DNA of 64,000 nucleotides from Apirhabdus apintestini (GTDB lineage Bacteria > Pseudomonadota > Gammaproteobacteria > Enterobacterales > Enterobacteriaceae), in NCBI GenBank assembly GCA_033977085.1, contig CP138906.1, positions 3,782,001 to 3,846,000 on the forward strand. Direction: 5' to 3'. Every line of letters begins with the position of its first letter. The first letter of the stretch is position 1. The notes under the pieces were generated by a model that was given only the letters and a program-made list of their open reading frames with translations, ran no database searches and was not told where the DNA came from. The translations under genes were made by a program, and so were the position numbers. Positions 10,533 to 21,579 of the stretch are shown in pieces.

Positions 10533-12549
10533 CTATTTTTTCGCTTTTTCCAGCATCGCCCTCAGGCCCGCAACGCGGCTTTGCCCCGTTTTCATTCGCT
10601 CTTCCTGGCTGATAACTTTACGCTCTGTCTCCCAAACCACATCGTCCTGAGGCAATTCCAACAAAAAGCGGCTCGGTTCAGGGCGAACCAGTTCGCCATA
10701 TTGACGCCGTTCCTTACATAGCGTAAACGTTAGCTCTTTTTGAGCGCGGGTAATACCCACGTAGGCCAGCCGACGCTCTTCATCCACATTATCTTCATCG
10801 ATACTGCTCTGATGCGGCAGTAGCCCTTCTTCCATTCCCACCAGGAAAACATAAGGAAACTCAAGGCCTTTTGACGCATGTAGTGTCATCAGTTGAACCT
10901 GATCCAGGTCCTCATCGCTCTCTCCACGCTCCATCATATCGCGCAGAGTAAAACGAGTGACTACCTGCGTCAGCGTCATCGGCTCGTCCAGCTCGCTGCC
11001 TTCCAGCATCTCCGTCATCCAGCTAAATAGCTGATTTACGTTTTTCATACGCATTTCGGCCGCTTTCGGGCTGGGGAGGTTTCATATAGCCAACTTTCGT
11101 AATCAATGCCGCGTATTAAATCGCGCACCGCAGCCACCGGCTCTCGCTCAGCGGTTTTTATTATCTCACTCAGCCACTGGGTAAACCGCGTAAGTGCTTC
11201 CAGCCCGCGTCCGGTCAGCGTTTGGCTCAACCCCAAATCGAAGCTGGCATTAAATAGACTTTTATTACGCCCATTCGCCCATTCGCCCAGTTTTTGCAGC
11301 GTCGCCGGGCCAATTTCACGCTTGGGCGTGTTTACAATGCGTAAAAAAGCAGAATCATCATCGGGATTGGTCAGCACGCGCAAATAAGCTAATAAATCCT
11401 TAATTTCCGGACGAGAAAAAATGAGGTGCCGCCAGAAATGCGATAGGGTATGCGGTTTTGCATAAGCAGCTTCTCGAACACCCGCGACTGATGATTGCCG
11501 CGATACAAAATCGCGTAGTCTTTGTACTGCGTTTTATTAATAAAATGATGAGCGATAAGCTCGCCGGCAACGCGCTCGGCCTCATGCTCCTCATGAGTGG
11601 CCGTCACTACCTTCATTTCTGCGCCGTAACCCAGTTCAGAAAACAATCGCTTTTCAAATACGTGCGGGTTGTTTGCAATCAGGATATTCGCCGCTTTAAG
11701 GATGCGCCCGGATGACCGATAGTTTTGCTCAAGTTTGATAACCCGCAGCGTCGGAAAGTCATTATTCAGAAGTATCAGGTTTTGCGGGCGCGCGCCGCGC
11801 CAGGAATAAATTGACTGATCGTCATCGCCCACCACGGTAAACCGGGCGCGGTTTCCCGCCAGTAGTTTCACCAGTTCATACTGGCTGGTGTTGGTATCCT
11901 GATATTCATCCACCAGCAGATAGCGAATTTTATTCTGCCAGCGCTCGCGCACCTCTTCATTACGCTGTAGCAGTAGCGTTGGCAGCAAAATAAGATCGTC
12001 AAAATCCAGTACATTGCACGCTTTCATATGCGCATCATATAAACCATAACAGTGCGCGAATACGCGATCCCGCTCGCCGCGCGCCTGTGCCGCCGCCTGC
12101 ACCGGCGTTAAAAGATCGTTTTTCCAATTGGAGATTGTCGAGATTAGCTGCTGAAGCACAGTTTTATCGTCATCCAGCAGGCCTTCGCTTAATTCCTTTA
12201 ATAATGCGGTTTGGTCCGTATCATCGAAGAGGGAGAAATTGGATTTCATGCCTAAGGCGGCATATTCACGTTTGATGATTTCCAGGCCCAGCGTATGAAA
12301 CGTCGAAATAATCAATCCCCGCGCTTCTTTACGCCCCAGCGTCTGCGCAACGCGCTCTTTCATTTCACGCGCCGCTTTATTCGTGAAGGTGACAGCGGCG
12401 ATGTGCTTCGCCTGATATCCGCATCCGCGGATTAGATGTGCGATTTTATTGGTAATAACGCGAGTCTTACCGGAACCGGCACCCGCCAGCACCAGACAGG
12501 GTCCGGTCACAAATTCAACGGCATCTTGCTGAGCAGGGTTCAGGCGCAT
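10533..12549 (-). CDS. rep: ATP-dependent DNA helicase Rep (two frameshifts)
   Basis: Rep is the 3'-5' SF1 helicase that helps replication forks past bound proteins. The combined frames give about 673 residues. They start at MRLNPAQQDAVEFV, with Walker A LAGAGSGKT (about residue 22), AVTFTNKAAREM, Walker B LVDEYQDTN, DDQSIYSWRGA, and the C-terminal motifs LMTLHASKGLEFPYVFLVG and YVGITRAQ. Breaks at about 11385 (a T run one base short) and 11075 (a C run one base short) restore cleanly. It faces gppA tail to tail. Confidence 0.95.
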
Positions 12550-12697
12550 AAGAAAGGTTACTCAATGACAGTAAAGTAAAAGCCATTTCAGGCACAGAGC
12601 GCATATCTACAGCCGGCGTCTCTGGCGCTTCAGGTTCGTCGAGGGAAAAACGCGTGGTAGTATATCGACCACATACACACTGACTCAAGGCGCTAAC

Positions 12698-12979
12698 ATG
12701 GCAAAAACGGCAGCAGCTCTCCATATCCTTGTAAAAGAAGAAAAACTGGCTTTGGATTTACTGGAGCAAATTAAAAACGGCGGCGATTTCGAAAAGCTGG
12801 CGAAAAAGCACTCAATTTGCCCGTCAGGCAAAAAAGGCGGTCATTTGGGTGAATTCCGTCAGGGACAAATGGTTCCGGCCTTTGATAAGGTTGTGTTTTC
12901 CTGCCCGGTGCTGGAGCCAACCGGCCCGCTGCACACACAGTTCGGCTATCACATCATCAAAGTATTGTACCGAAATTGA
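12698..12979 (+). CDS. ppiC: Peptidyl-prolyl cis-trans isomerase C (parvulin)
   Basis: This small cytoplasmic parvulin catalyses proline isomerisation. The 93-residue frame is full length and carries the family pattern AAALHILVKEEKLAL, the CPSGKKGGHLGEFRQGQMVPAFD core and the C-terminal HTQFGYHIIKV. It is divergent from rep and stands alone. Confidence 0.95.
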   Translation: MAKTAAALHILVKEEKLALDLLEQIKNGGDFEKLAKKHSICPSGKKGGHLGEFRQGQMVPAFDKVVFSCPVLEPTGPLHTQFGYHIIKVLYRN

Positions 12980-12998
12980 GATAGTACGAGGCAGAGCG

Positions 12999-13439
12999 CT
13001 ACTGCGCCTGCCCTTTTTCATTTAAGTAGTGGATAAACTCCGCTCCCACCTCCTCTAACGTGAGGTGCTTAAACCTTTCCAGAATAAGCGTTTCTGCATC
13101 CGCCAGCGTTTGTGACATCACTCTGTTCACCCCTTTTTCCACCAGGCATTGCGGATTGTCATTGCGGTTTCCCAGAGCAAAAAGTGCCGGAGAGCCCAGC
13201 GCTATATAAATATCATACAGCGTCACGTCATAAGCGGCCCGGGATAACGTCCAGCCACCGTGATGGCCTTTACTGGAGTCCACAATTTTCCGCTCACGCA
13301 ATCCAGCCAGAACTTTGCGAATAAATGCCGGATTTCCGTCAATAAATGCCGCCATTTGCTCCGATGTTAGCGGTTTTTCCATCTGCATGAGATGCAAAAG
13401 AATATGCAGCGTCGCAGAGAAAGAGTTATTCATTTTCAT
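12999..13439 (-). CDS. Rrf2-family transcriptional regulator
   Basis: The frame starts most plausibly at MKMNNSFSATLHILLHL (13439), because the upstream in-frame codons do not resemble the family. The N-terminal winged helix reads KPLTSEQMAAFIDGNPAFIRKVLAGL, followed by the typical wing KGHHGGWTLSRAAYDVTLYDIY. Only one cysteine lies in the region where IscR and NsrR have three, so an Fe-S cluster is unlikely; it is closer to the YwnA type. It is divergently transcribed from a methyltransferase gene, the usual arrangement for a local repressor and its target. Neither gene lies here in E. coli K-12. Confidence 0.8.
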   Translation of the reverse strand: MKMNNSFSATLHILLHLMQMEKPLTSEQMAAFIDGNPAFIRKVLAGLRERKIVDSSKGHHGGWTLSRAAYDVTLYDIYIALGSPALFALGNRNDNPQCLVEKGVNRVMSQTLADAETLILERFKHLTLEEVGAEFIHYLNEKGQAQ

Positions 13440-13571
13440 GCCGCTCACATTATGACATGCGCGGAAAACTAACAAGCCTCCCTCACATCATTACCGTCTC
13501 TGATAGATTGACGGATGAAAATATTATGATACTTTTGTTGTTACATAAGATTAAAGCAACAGGAGAAGATA

Positions 13572-14196
13572 ATGTCTGACGCTGAGATATCACCCATTGC
13601 ATTTTGGGAAGATCATTATCAGGCGATGTCCCCTTTAACGAATGGGATCCCCGGAAAAATTCTGGTGCGTTTTACCGAACATCTGTCACCAGGCAAGGCG
13701 CTGGAGCTTGGCTGCGGGCGCGGGGACGATGCCGTATGGCTCGCCAAAAAGGCTGGCAAGTTACCGCACTAGACTTATCCTCCAGGGCCCTGGAATACGC
13801 TCGCGCAAACGCCAGTCGCGCCGGGGTCGATGGGAACATCGCTTTTACACAACACGACCTGACGCAAAGCTTCCCACAGGGGCAATACGATCTCATCGTC
13901 GCCTCTTTCCTTGAATCTCCTTTGACTTTCGATCGCTTCACCATTTTCCGCGCGGCATTTGATCGCATCGCACCGGGAGGTATGTTACTTATCACCTCAC
14001 ATGCGAAGCCGCCATGCTGGGGAAAACATGCCGATCGTCCTTTTTGTCTGCCAAAGAGGCTTTCTCGCAGCTAGAGCCGGTCCCTGAAGGATGGGAAATC
14101 GTTTTCTGCGATGATGTTTCCCGCGTAATGAAAGGGCCGCAGGGTCAGGAAAGCGACGTATCGGATTCGGTGATTGCGCTACGTCGTGCCGTATAA
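13572..14196 (+). CDS. Class I SAM-dependent methyltransferase (two frameshifts)
   Basis: Three consecutive frames together read as one protein of about 207 residues. Motif I is ALELGCGRGDDAVWLAKK, followed by GWQVTALDLSSRALEYARANA, the acidic motif II, QYDLIVASFL, and the post-motif PGGMLLITSH. The breaks (about 13755 in a G run, about 14040 in a T run) are each one base short. The fold resembles TehB/thiopurine methyltransferase-like small-molecule enzymes, but the substrate cannot be read from the sequence. Its neighbour is the divergent Rrf2 regulator. Confidence 0.75.
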
Positions 14197-14202
14197 AACA
14201 TA

Positions 14203-14240
14203 GCGGCGGCTAACATAATACGTTTAGGCCGCCGCATTTA
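14203..14240 (+). terminator. Hairpin between the methyltransferase and ilvC
   Basis: GCGGCGGC and GCCGCCGC are exact inverted arms of 8 bp around a 17-base loop, followed by ATTTATAG. It lies just after the methyltransferase stop, facing ilvC tail to tail. It is probably a terminator; the long loop and weak T tract keep this tentative. Confidence 0.5.
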
Positions 14241-14314
14241 TAGAAATGTATCACATCGTAAAAGCACGCGACGCAAGTACCAATTCACACCCACACTCTC
14301 ACCGGGCGCAGAAG

Positions 14315-15790
14315 TTAACCGGCCACCGCAATACGTTTCATATCCGTCATATAGCCGCGTAATTTCCGCCCAACCTGTTCGATAGCGTGTTCGCGGATAG
14401 CTTCGTTAACATCGCGCAATTGGGCATTGTCTACCGCCTTTTCAGGGAAAGCCTGTCCTAAATCCCCCTTTTGTAACGTGGTCATAAATTCTTTTAGTAG
14501 CGGAATACAGGCATTCGAGAACAGATAATTTCCATACTCTGCGGTATCTGAAATAACCACGTTCATTTCATATAAGCGCTTACGGGCAATGGTATTCGCG
14601 ATCAGCGGTAATTCATGCAGCGATTCGTAATAAGCAGATTCTTCTATAATGCCCGAAGCAACCATAGTATCGAACGCCAGTTCAACGCCGGCTTTAACCA
14701 TAGCAATCATCAGCACGCCGTAATCAAAGTATTCCTGCTCTTCAATTTTATCCGCATACTGAGGCGCGTTTTCGAAGGCCGTTTTTCCCGTTTCTTCGCG
14801 CCACGTTAGCAGTTTTTTATCGTCATCTGCCCAATCCGCCATCATGCCGGAAGAAAATGCGCCGGAAATAATATCGTCCATATGCTTCTGAAACAGCGGC
14901 GTCATTATCGTTTTCAACTGTTCAGACAGCGCGTAGGCGCGCAGTTTGGCCGGGTTGGACAATCTGTCCATCATCAGAGTTATTCCGCCTTGCTTCAGGG
15001 CTTCGGTAACGGTTTCCCAGCCGTATTGAATAAACTTCTCCGCCCAGGCAGGGTCAGCGCCATCTGCAACCATTTTATCGAAGCACAGCAGCGAGCCGGT
15101 TTGCAGCATGCCGCACAAGATTGTCTGCTCGCCCATCAAATCAGACTTCACTTCTGCAACGAATGAAGATTCAAGCACGCCGGCGCGATGGCCGCCGGTT
15201 GCTGCGGCCCAGGCTTTCGCAATCGCCATTCCTTCGCCGCGCGGATCGTTCTCCGGATGCACGGCAACCAGCGTCGGCACGCCAAATCCCCGTTTATATT
15301 CTTCACGAACTTCCGTTCCCGGGCATTTTGGCGCTACCATCACGACCGTAATATCCTTACGAATTTGCTCACCGACTTCGACAATATTGAAGCCATGGGA
15401 ATAGCCCAGCGCCGCACCATCTTTCATCATCGGCTGTACGGTTTTCACCACGTCGGAGTGCTGTTTGTCCGGCGTCAGGTTGACAACCAAATCCGCCTGC
15501 GGGATCAGTTCTTCATAAGTGCCCACCCGAAACCCGTTTTCCGTCGCTTTCCGCCAGGACGCGCGTTTTTCCGCAATCGCTTCTGCCCGCAGCGCGTAAG
15601 CGATATCCAGGCCGGAGTCGCGCATATTCAATCCCTGATTTAGCCCCTGGGCGCCACAGCCAACAATGACTACTTTTTTCCCTTTAAGGTAATTGGCGCC
15701 GTCGGCAAATTCCTCGCGCCCCATAAAGCGACACTTCCCTAATTGCGCCAACTGTTGGCGCAAATTCAGCGTATTAAAGTAGTTAGCCAT
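14315..15790 (-). CDS. ilvC: Ketol-acid reductoisomerase IlvC
   Basis: It converts acetolactate and acetohydroxybutyrate to the dihydroxy acids of valine and isoleucine synthesis, using NADPH and Mg2+. I start at MANYFNTLNLRQQL (15790), giving 491 residues, the class II (long) length of E. coli; the frame extends 27 codons further upstream without family similarity. It shows KKVVIVGCGAQGLNQGLNMR, VVMVAPKCPGTEVREEYKRG and the duplicated knotted C-terminal domain. It is divergent from its activator gene ilvY. Confidence 0.97.
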   Translation of the reverse strand: MANYFNTLNLRQQLAQLGKCRFMGREEFADGANYLKGKKVVIVGCGAQGLNQGLNMRDSGLDIAYALRAEAIAEKRASWRKATENGFRVGTYEELIPQADLVVNLTPDKQHSDVVKTVQPMMKDGAALGYSHGFNIVEVGEQIRKDITVVMVAPKCPGTEVREEYKRGFGVPTLVAVHPENDPRGEGMAIAKAWAAATGGHRAGVLESSFVAEVKSDLMGEQTILCGMLQTGSLLCFDKMVADGADPAWAEKFIQYGWETVTEALKQGGITLMMDRLSNPAKLRAYALSEQLKTIMTPLFQKHMDDIISGAFSSGMMADWADDDKKLLTWREETGKTAFENAPQYADKIEEQEYFDYGVLMIAMVKAGVELAFDTMVASGIIEESAYYESLHELPLIANTIARKRLYEMNVVISDTAEYGNYLFSNACIPLLKEFMTTLQKGDLGQAFPEKAVDNAQLRDVNEAIREHAIEQVGRKLRGYMTDMKRIAVAG

Positions 15791-15943
15791 GTCATACTCC
15801 GTCGATGTTGTGTGATGCCTGTTATTTTTCTGGCCTTTGCGCGAAGCGGTTAAACAACCTGAATGACTCACCCGCCGCTTGCCCGTTGAGATTCACTATA
15901 TGACAGGAAATACGTTGCTGAAATTGATATATTAACAACATTA

Positions 15944-15962
15944 CGTTGCATTTTCCGCAACG
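15944..15962. promoter_or_regulatory. Candidate IlvY operator between ilvC and ilvY
   Basis: The inverted repeat CGTTGC-ATTTTCC-GCAACG lies 23 bp before ilvY in the ilvY-ilvC intergenic region, where IlvY is known to bind tandem operators. A second weaker dyad (GTTGCTG...ACAAC) lies just upstream at about 15914-15939. Confidence 0.5.
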
Positions 15963-15984
15963 CATGTAAGAGGGCTTCATCACC

Positions 15985-16875
15985 GTGGATTTTCGCGACC
16001 TAAAAACATTTATACATCTGGCCGAAAGCCGCCATTTTGGCCGTAGCGCCAGGGCCATGCACGTCAGCCCTTCCACGCTCTCCCGGCAAATTCAGCGCCT
16101 GGAAGAGGATTTAGGGCAGGCCTTATTTATTCGCGATAACCGGACCGTCACGTTGACGGAGGCAGGCGAGGAGCTGCGAATGTTCGCTCAGCGAACGCTA
16201 TTGCAATACCAGCAATTGCGCCACACTATCGATCAACAGGGCCCTTCACTGCTTGGCGAATTGCATCTGTTCTGCTCTGTGACTGCCGCCTATAGCCACC
16301 TGCCGCCCATCCTCGATCGTTTCCGCGCTGAACATCCGCTGGTTGAGATAAAACTCACCACGGGGATGCGGCCGATGCCGTAGAGAAAGCGCTGTCGGGG
16401 AAGCCGATTTAGCTATCGCCGGCAAGCCCGAGGCGCTGCCCGCTGCGGTCGCCTTTTCCACGCTGGACTATCTGCCGATTGCCATGATTGCGCCCGCGCT
16501 TCCCTGCCCGGTGCGCACGCAGGTCAGTCAGGCATCCCCGAGCTGGGAAGAAATCCCGTTTATTTTGCCCGATCAGGGGCCAGTCAGGCGGCGGATTGAG
16601 TTATGGTTCCGGCGCCAGAAAATCAGTAATCCCATTATTTATGCCACGGTCGGCGGACACGAAGCCATGGTCTCTATGGTCGCACTCGGCTGCGGCGTTG
16701 CTCTCATTCCTGAAGTTGTACTGGAAAATAGCCCTGAACCGGTGCGTAATCGTATCCAGATAATGGAGCGCAGCGATGATAAAACGCCGTTCGAACTCGG
16801 CGTTTGCGCACAAAAAAGCGGCTGCATGAGCCGCTAATTAATGCCTTCTGGAAACTATTACCCGGGCAACGCTAA
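15985..16875 (+). CDS. ilvY: LysR-type activator IlvY (frameshifted)
   Basis: IlvY activates ilvC when acetolactate or acetohydroxybutyrate is bound. The N-terminal winged helix is intact (DFRDLKTFIHLAESRHFGRS, SPSTLSRQIQRLEEDLG), followed by the substrate-binding domain. Breaks near 16365 and 16398 are G runs one base short. Near 16815 an A run is one short; restored, the protein ends at TAA 16873-16875 with a normal C-terminus (FELGVCAQKKRLHEPL). The corrected stop overlaps the ilvA stop on the other strand, so the genes are convergent with overlapping ends. Confidence 0.9.
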
Positions 16876-18414
16876 CCGGCCAAAAAGAAACGAAATGCCG
16901 GGTTATCCGTTTCATCATGACACTCATAGCCCAGTTCATGCAGGCGCGTATCAAAATTCGGCTCGTGCTGTTCCAGTTCGAATGCCGCGAGAACGCGCCC
17001 GTAATCGGTGCCGTGGCTCCGATAGTGGAACAGTGAAATATTCCAGTGCGTACCCAGCGTTTGAAGGAATTTCAGCAGCGCCCCCGGCGCTTCCGGGAAT
17101 TCAAAACTGTATAAACGCTCGCGTAGCGCACGCGAAGGACGCCCGCCCACCATATAGCGCACATGCAGCTTGGCCATCTCATCATCAGAGAGATCGACCA
17201 CGCCATAACCCCGATCCGTTAAGAGCTGAATGATCTCCCGCCGTTCTTCAAAACCGCGGCTCAGGCGCACCCCAACAAAAATACAGGCGGAACGGCTGTC
17301 AGCTAAACGATAATTAAACTCCGTGATCGCCCGGCCGCCTAATTGCTGACAAAAAGTGAGAAAGCTGCCTTTCTCTTCAGGAATAGTCACCGCCAGCAGC
17401 GCTTCACGCTGCTCCCCAGTTCACACCGCTCGGACACATAGCGCAAACCGTGGAAGTTAACGTTAGCGCCGGAAAGCACGTGCGCCAGCCGCTCGCCGCG
17501 AATAGCGTGCTGCTGGATATATTTTTCATTCCCGCCAGCGCCAGCGCACCGGACGGTTCTGCAACGGCGCGCACATCGTCGAACAAATCTTTCATGGCGG
17601 CGCAAATCGCATCGCTGTCCACGGTGACAATATCGTCAATATGCGCCTGACATAAACGGAACGTCTCATCGCCGATACGTTTGACCGCCACGCCTTCGGC
17701 AAACAGGCCTACGCGCGGTAAATCAACGGGCTGCCCCGCCTCCAGCGCTGCGCGCAGGCAGGCGGCATCTTCGGCTTCTACGGCAATCACTTTAATTTGC
17801 GGCATAAGCTGCTTGATGAGCACGGCCACGCCAGCCGCCAGGCCACCGCCACCGACCGGCACAAAAATCCTGTCGATATGAGCATCCTGCTGCAACAACT
17901 CCAGCGCCGGGGTGCCTTGCCCGGCGATAACGGCCGGATGATCGAACGGGGGAACATAGGTGTACCCCTGTTGTTCAGCCAACGCGATGGCTTTCGCCTT
18001 GGCCTCGTCGAAATTGTTCCCGTATAGCAGTACTTCTGCACCAAAGCCGCGAACGGCATCCACCTTAATATCCGGTGTGGTAACGGGCATAACTATCAGC
18101 GCCTGAATTTGTAAGCGCTGCGCGGAAAGCGCCACGCCCTGGGCGTGGTTCCCCGCTGAAGCGGTAATGACGCCGTGGGCTTTTTGCTCCGCCGTAAGCC
18201 CCGCTATCATCGCGTAAGCGCCGCGCAGTTTGAAGCTGTGTACCGGCTGGCGGTCTTCACGCTTCACCAGGATGACGTTATCCAGGCGCGCAGACAGCTT
18301 GCCCATCGTCTGCAGCGGCGTTTTCTGGACCACTTCATAGACCGGCGAGCGCAGGATCGCCCGTAGATATTCCGCGCCACTCAGCGCGTCTGCGCTACGT
18401 TGGGTCGCTGGCAT
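16872..18414 (-). CDS. ilvA: Biosynthetic threonine deaminase IlvA (one frameshift)
   Basis: This PLP enzyme forms 2-oxobutanoate from threonine, the first isoleucine-specific step, and is inhibited by isoleucine. The catalytic domain contains the PLP lysine segment VHSFKLRGAYAM, the asparagine loop SAGNHAQGVA and the glycine loop VGGGGLAAGVA. After a break near 17405 (a G run one short) the C-terminal ACT-like regulatory domains follow (PEEKGSFLTFCQQLG, FPEAPGALLKFLQTLG). Total length is 514 codons. It is last in ilvGMEDA and starts 3 bp after the corrected ilvD stop. Confidence 0.95.
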
Positions 18415-18417
18415 CGG

Positions 18418-20266
18418 TTATCCCCCAGCTTGCTTTTATCACGCACGGCGCCCCGATCGGCGCTGGTGGCCAGGCTTGCGTAGGCGCGCAGTGCATAGGA
18501 AACTTCGCGCTGCCGGTTGCGCGGAGTCCAGGCGTCTGCGCCTCGCGCATCCTGTACTTCCGCCGCGCGGCCAATTCACGGTCACTGACATCAAGCTGAA
18601 TACTGCGCCCAGGGATATCGATAGTAATAACATCGCCATTTTCAATCAGGCCGATATTGCCGCCACTCGCCGCTTCCGGAGAAACATGCCCAATGGAAAG
18701 CCCTGAGGTGCCACCGGAAAAACGCCCATCGGTAATTAGCGCGCAGGATTTACCTAACCCCATCGACTTGAGAAAACTGGTGGGATACAGCATTTCCTGC
18801 ATGCCAGGGCCGCCTTTCGGGCCTTCATAGCGAATAACCACGACATCGCCGGCGACCACTCCGCCGCCTAAAATCGCGTCTACTGCCTCTTCCTGGCTCT
18901 CAAAGACTTTTGCCGCCCCTTTGAACGTCAGGTTTCCTTCGTCCACGCCGGCGGTTTTAACGATGCAGCCGTTTTCCGCAAAATTGCCGTACAGCACCGC
19001 CAGCCCGCCGTCCTGGCTATAGGCGTGCTCTCGGGAACGAATACATCCCTGCGCGCGATCGGTATCCAGAGCATCCCAGCGGCATGACTGGGAGAATGCC
19101 TGCGTCGTCCGGATCCCCGCAGGACCAGCGCTATACATTTGTTTCACGTCTTCATCTTGCGTCAGCATCACATCATACTGCGCCAGCGTCTGCACCAGCG
19201 TCAGCCCCAGCGCGTTCTTCACGTTACGGTTGAGCAATCCAGCGCGCTCCAGTTCGCCCAGGATAGCAATAACGCCGCCCGCCCGATGAACATCTTCCAT
19301 ATGATATTTTTGCGTGCTGGGTGCGACCTTGCATAATTGCGGCACCCTGCGCGATAACCTATCAATATCGCTCATGGTAAAATCAATTTCCGCTTCCTGC
19401 GCGGCCGCCAGCAGATGCAGCACGGTGTTTGTCGATCCGCCCATCGCAATATCCAGCGTCATCGCATTTTCGAACGCCGCTTTATTCGCGATATTGCGCG
19501 GCAGCGCGCTGGCGTCATCTTGCTCGTAATACCGCTTTGTCAATTCAACGATGCGCTTTCCCGCATTGATAAACAGCGTCTTACGATCGGCGTGCGTTGC
19601 CAATAGCGAACCATTGCCCGGCTGCGATAACCCAAGCGCCTCAGTAAGGCAGTTCATGGAATTGGCGGTAAACATGCCGGAGCAGGAGCCGCAGGTTGGG
19701 CATGCGGAGCGCTCTATCTGCTCGCTCTGGCTATCTGAAACGTTCGGGTCGGCGCCCTGAATCATCGCATCCACCAGATCCAGCTTGATAATTTTATCGG
19801 AAAGTTTTGTTTTGCCGGCTTCCATGGGGCCGCCCGAGACAAAAATCACCGGGATATTCAACCGCAGCGCGGCCATAAGCATCCCTGGCGTAATTTTATC
19901 GCAGTTCGAAATGCATACCATCGCATCGGCGCAGTGCGCGTTGACCATGTATTCAACGGAGTCCGCGATTAGCTCACGCGAGGGCAGAGAATAGAGCATT
20001 CCGCCGTGTCCCATCGCAATACCATCATCAACCGCAATAGTATTGAATTCTTTTGCAACCCCGCCTGACGCCTCAATTTGCTCTGCCACCAGCTTCCCTA
20101 AATCGCGCAAATGTACGTGGCCGGGGACAAACTGCGTGAATGAGTTAACCACGGCGATAATCGGCTTCCCAAAATCATCATCCGTCATGCCAGTGGCGCG
20201 CCACAGCGCGCGGGCGCCCGCCATATTACGGCCGTGTGTCGTTGTCGCAGAACGGTACTTCGGCAT
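18418..20266 (-). CDS. ilvD: Dihydroxy-acid dehydratase IlvD (frameshifts near the C-terminus)
   Basis: This Fe-S enzyme dehydrates dihydroxy acids to 2-keto acids in branched-chain amino-acid synthesis. I start at MPKYRSATTTHGRNMAG (20266). Motifs include CDKITPGMLMAALR and PTCGSCSGMFTANSMNCL (cluster cysteines), and GRFSGGTSGLSIGHVSPEAA. The last 50 codons are out of frame after ELAAR (about 18570); one base restored gives AWTPRNR and SYALRAYASLATSADRGAVR, ending KLGG. The last G run is also one base short. Confidence 0.94.
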
Positions 20267-20372
20267 ACTTAACACTCCCAGTCTGTCTTGTTCTTTCTTA
20301 TTTATCGTTGGCCTTTCAGGCACCAGCGGGAACGAGCGCTGGCGCAAGCAGGCAAGCGTTATAGTGCGCGTT

Positions 20373-21303
20373 TTAGGCAGGGTTCACGGGATCCAGCCAG
20401 CCCCATTTATCTTCTGTCTCACCGCTAAACAGGCCAAAGAATGCCTGTTGAATACGTTTAGTCACCGGGCCACAGCGCCCTTCTCCGACCTGAATGCCGT
20501 CAACGCTGCGTACCGGGGTAATTTCTGCGGCGGTCCCTGACATAAAGACTTCATCTGCCAGGTATAGCGATTCACGGGATAAGACCTGCTCACGAACTTC
20601 AATCCCGGCATTCTTCGCCAGTTTAATGATGGCGTCGCGCGTAATGCCCGGCAGAGCGGAAGAGGTAAACGGCGGCGTAAATAACACGCCGTCTTTAACT
20701 TCGAATAGATTTTCGCCTGCGCCTTCAGAGATATAGCCATGTACGTCCAGCGCGATACCCTCCTGGTAGCCGTGGCGCCGCGCTTCGCTACCGACTAACA
20801 GAGAAGATAGATAATTTCCCCGCTTTTGCAGCGGTAGGGATAGTATTCGGCGCCGCGCGATTCCATGAGGAGACCATGGCATCAATGCCCTGATCTAACG
20901 CCTCTGCACCTAAATAGGCTCCCCACGGAAATGCGGCTATCATAATATCGGTGTTATAGCCTTCAGGCGGATTAACACCCATTCCGACGTCTCCCACAAA
21001 GACAAGCGGACGAATATAGGCGCTTGAAAGTTTGTTTTTACGCAGAACGTCACGGCAGGCTTCCATTAGCGCATCAACGCTTAACGCCACCGGGAAACGG
21101 TAAATTTTGGCGGAATCATGCAGGCGCTGCATGTGTTCGCGATGGCGAAATACCACCGGTCCTTTATGAGAGTCATAGCAGCGAATACCTTCAAATACCG
21201 ACGTACCGTAATGCAGGGCGTGCGACATAACGTGAACTTTCGCCTCCGCCCACGGCACCATCTCACCATTGAACCAGATGTAGTCAGCTTTCTTCGTCGT
21301 CAT
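20373..21303 (-). CDS. ilvE: Branched-chain amino-acid aminotransferase IlvE (one frameshift)
   Basis: This PLP enzyme performs the last step to valine, leucine and isoleucine. The N-terminal part reads MTTKKADYIWFNGEMVPW and HALHYGTSVFEGIRCYD; the second frame contains EGIALDVHGYISEGAGENLF and the phosphate-binding GTAAEITPV. The break near 20822 is a G run one base short. It lies between ilvM and ilvD in the operon. Confidence 0.95.
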
Positions 21304-21321
21304 TACTCTCTTCCTTTGCGC

Positions 21322-21579
21322 TCAGGCGCGAATTTGTTGTGATGTGGATTGGTGAATCTCAACGCAGGCGACATCCACCAGTTTATTTAATTGCGTAAAC
21401 AGTAGTTCTACCGGCCGCTGGCTGGCAATGGTTAACGCAATGTTTATGTCTCCGGGGTTGCCGGCAGCCTCCATATTCATGGCGCAAATATGAAAACCAC
21501 GGTGGCGGATTACGCGTATTACCCGCTCCAGCGTTTCAGGGCGTGAACGCGCCTGCACGGCAAGTTGATGTTGTATCAT
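21322..21579 (-). CDS. ilvM: Acetolactate synthase II small (regulatory) subunit IlvM
   Basis: This 85-residue ACT-domain protein is required for activity of the IlvG large subunit. It shows QHQLAVQARSRPETLERVIR and GFHICAMNMEAA. The start overlaps the ilvG stop (ATGA). The frame is intact and of normal length. Confidence 0.94.
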   Translation of the reverse strand: MIQHQLAVQARSRPETLERVIRVIRHRGFHICAMNMEAAGNPGDINIALTIASQRPVELLFTQLNKLVDVACVEIHQSTSQQIRA

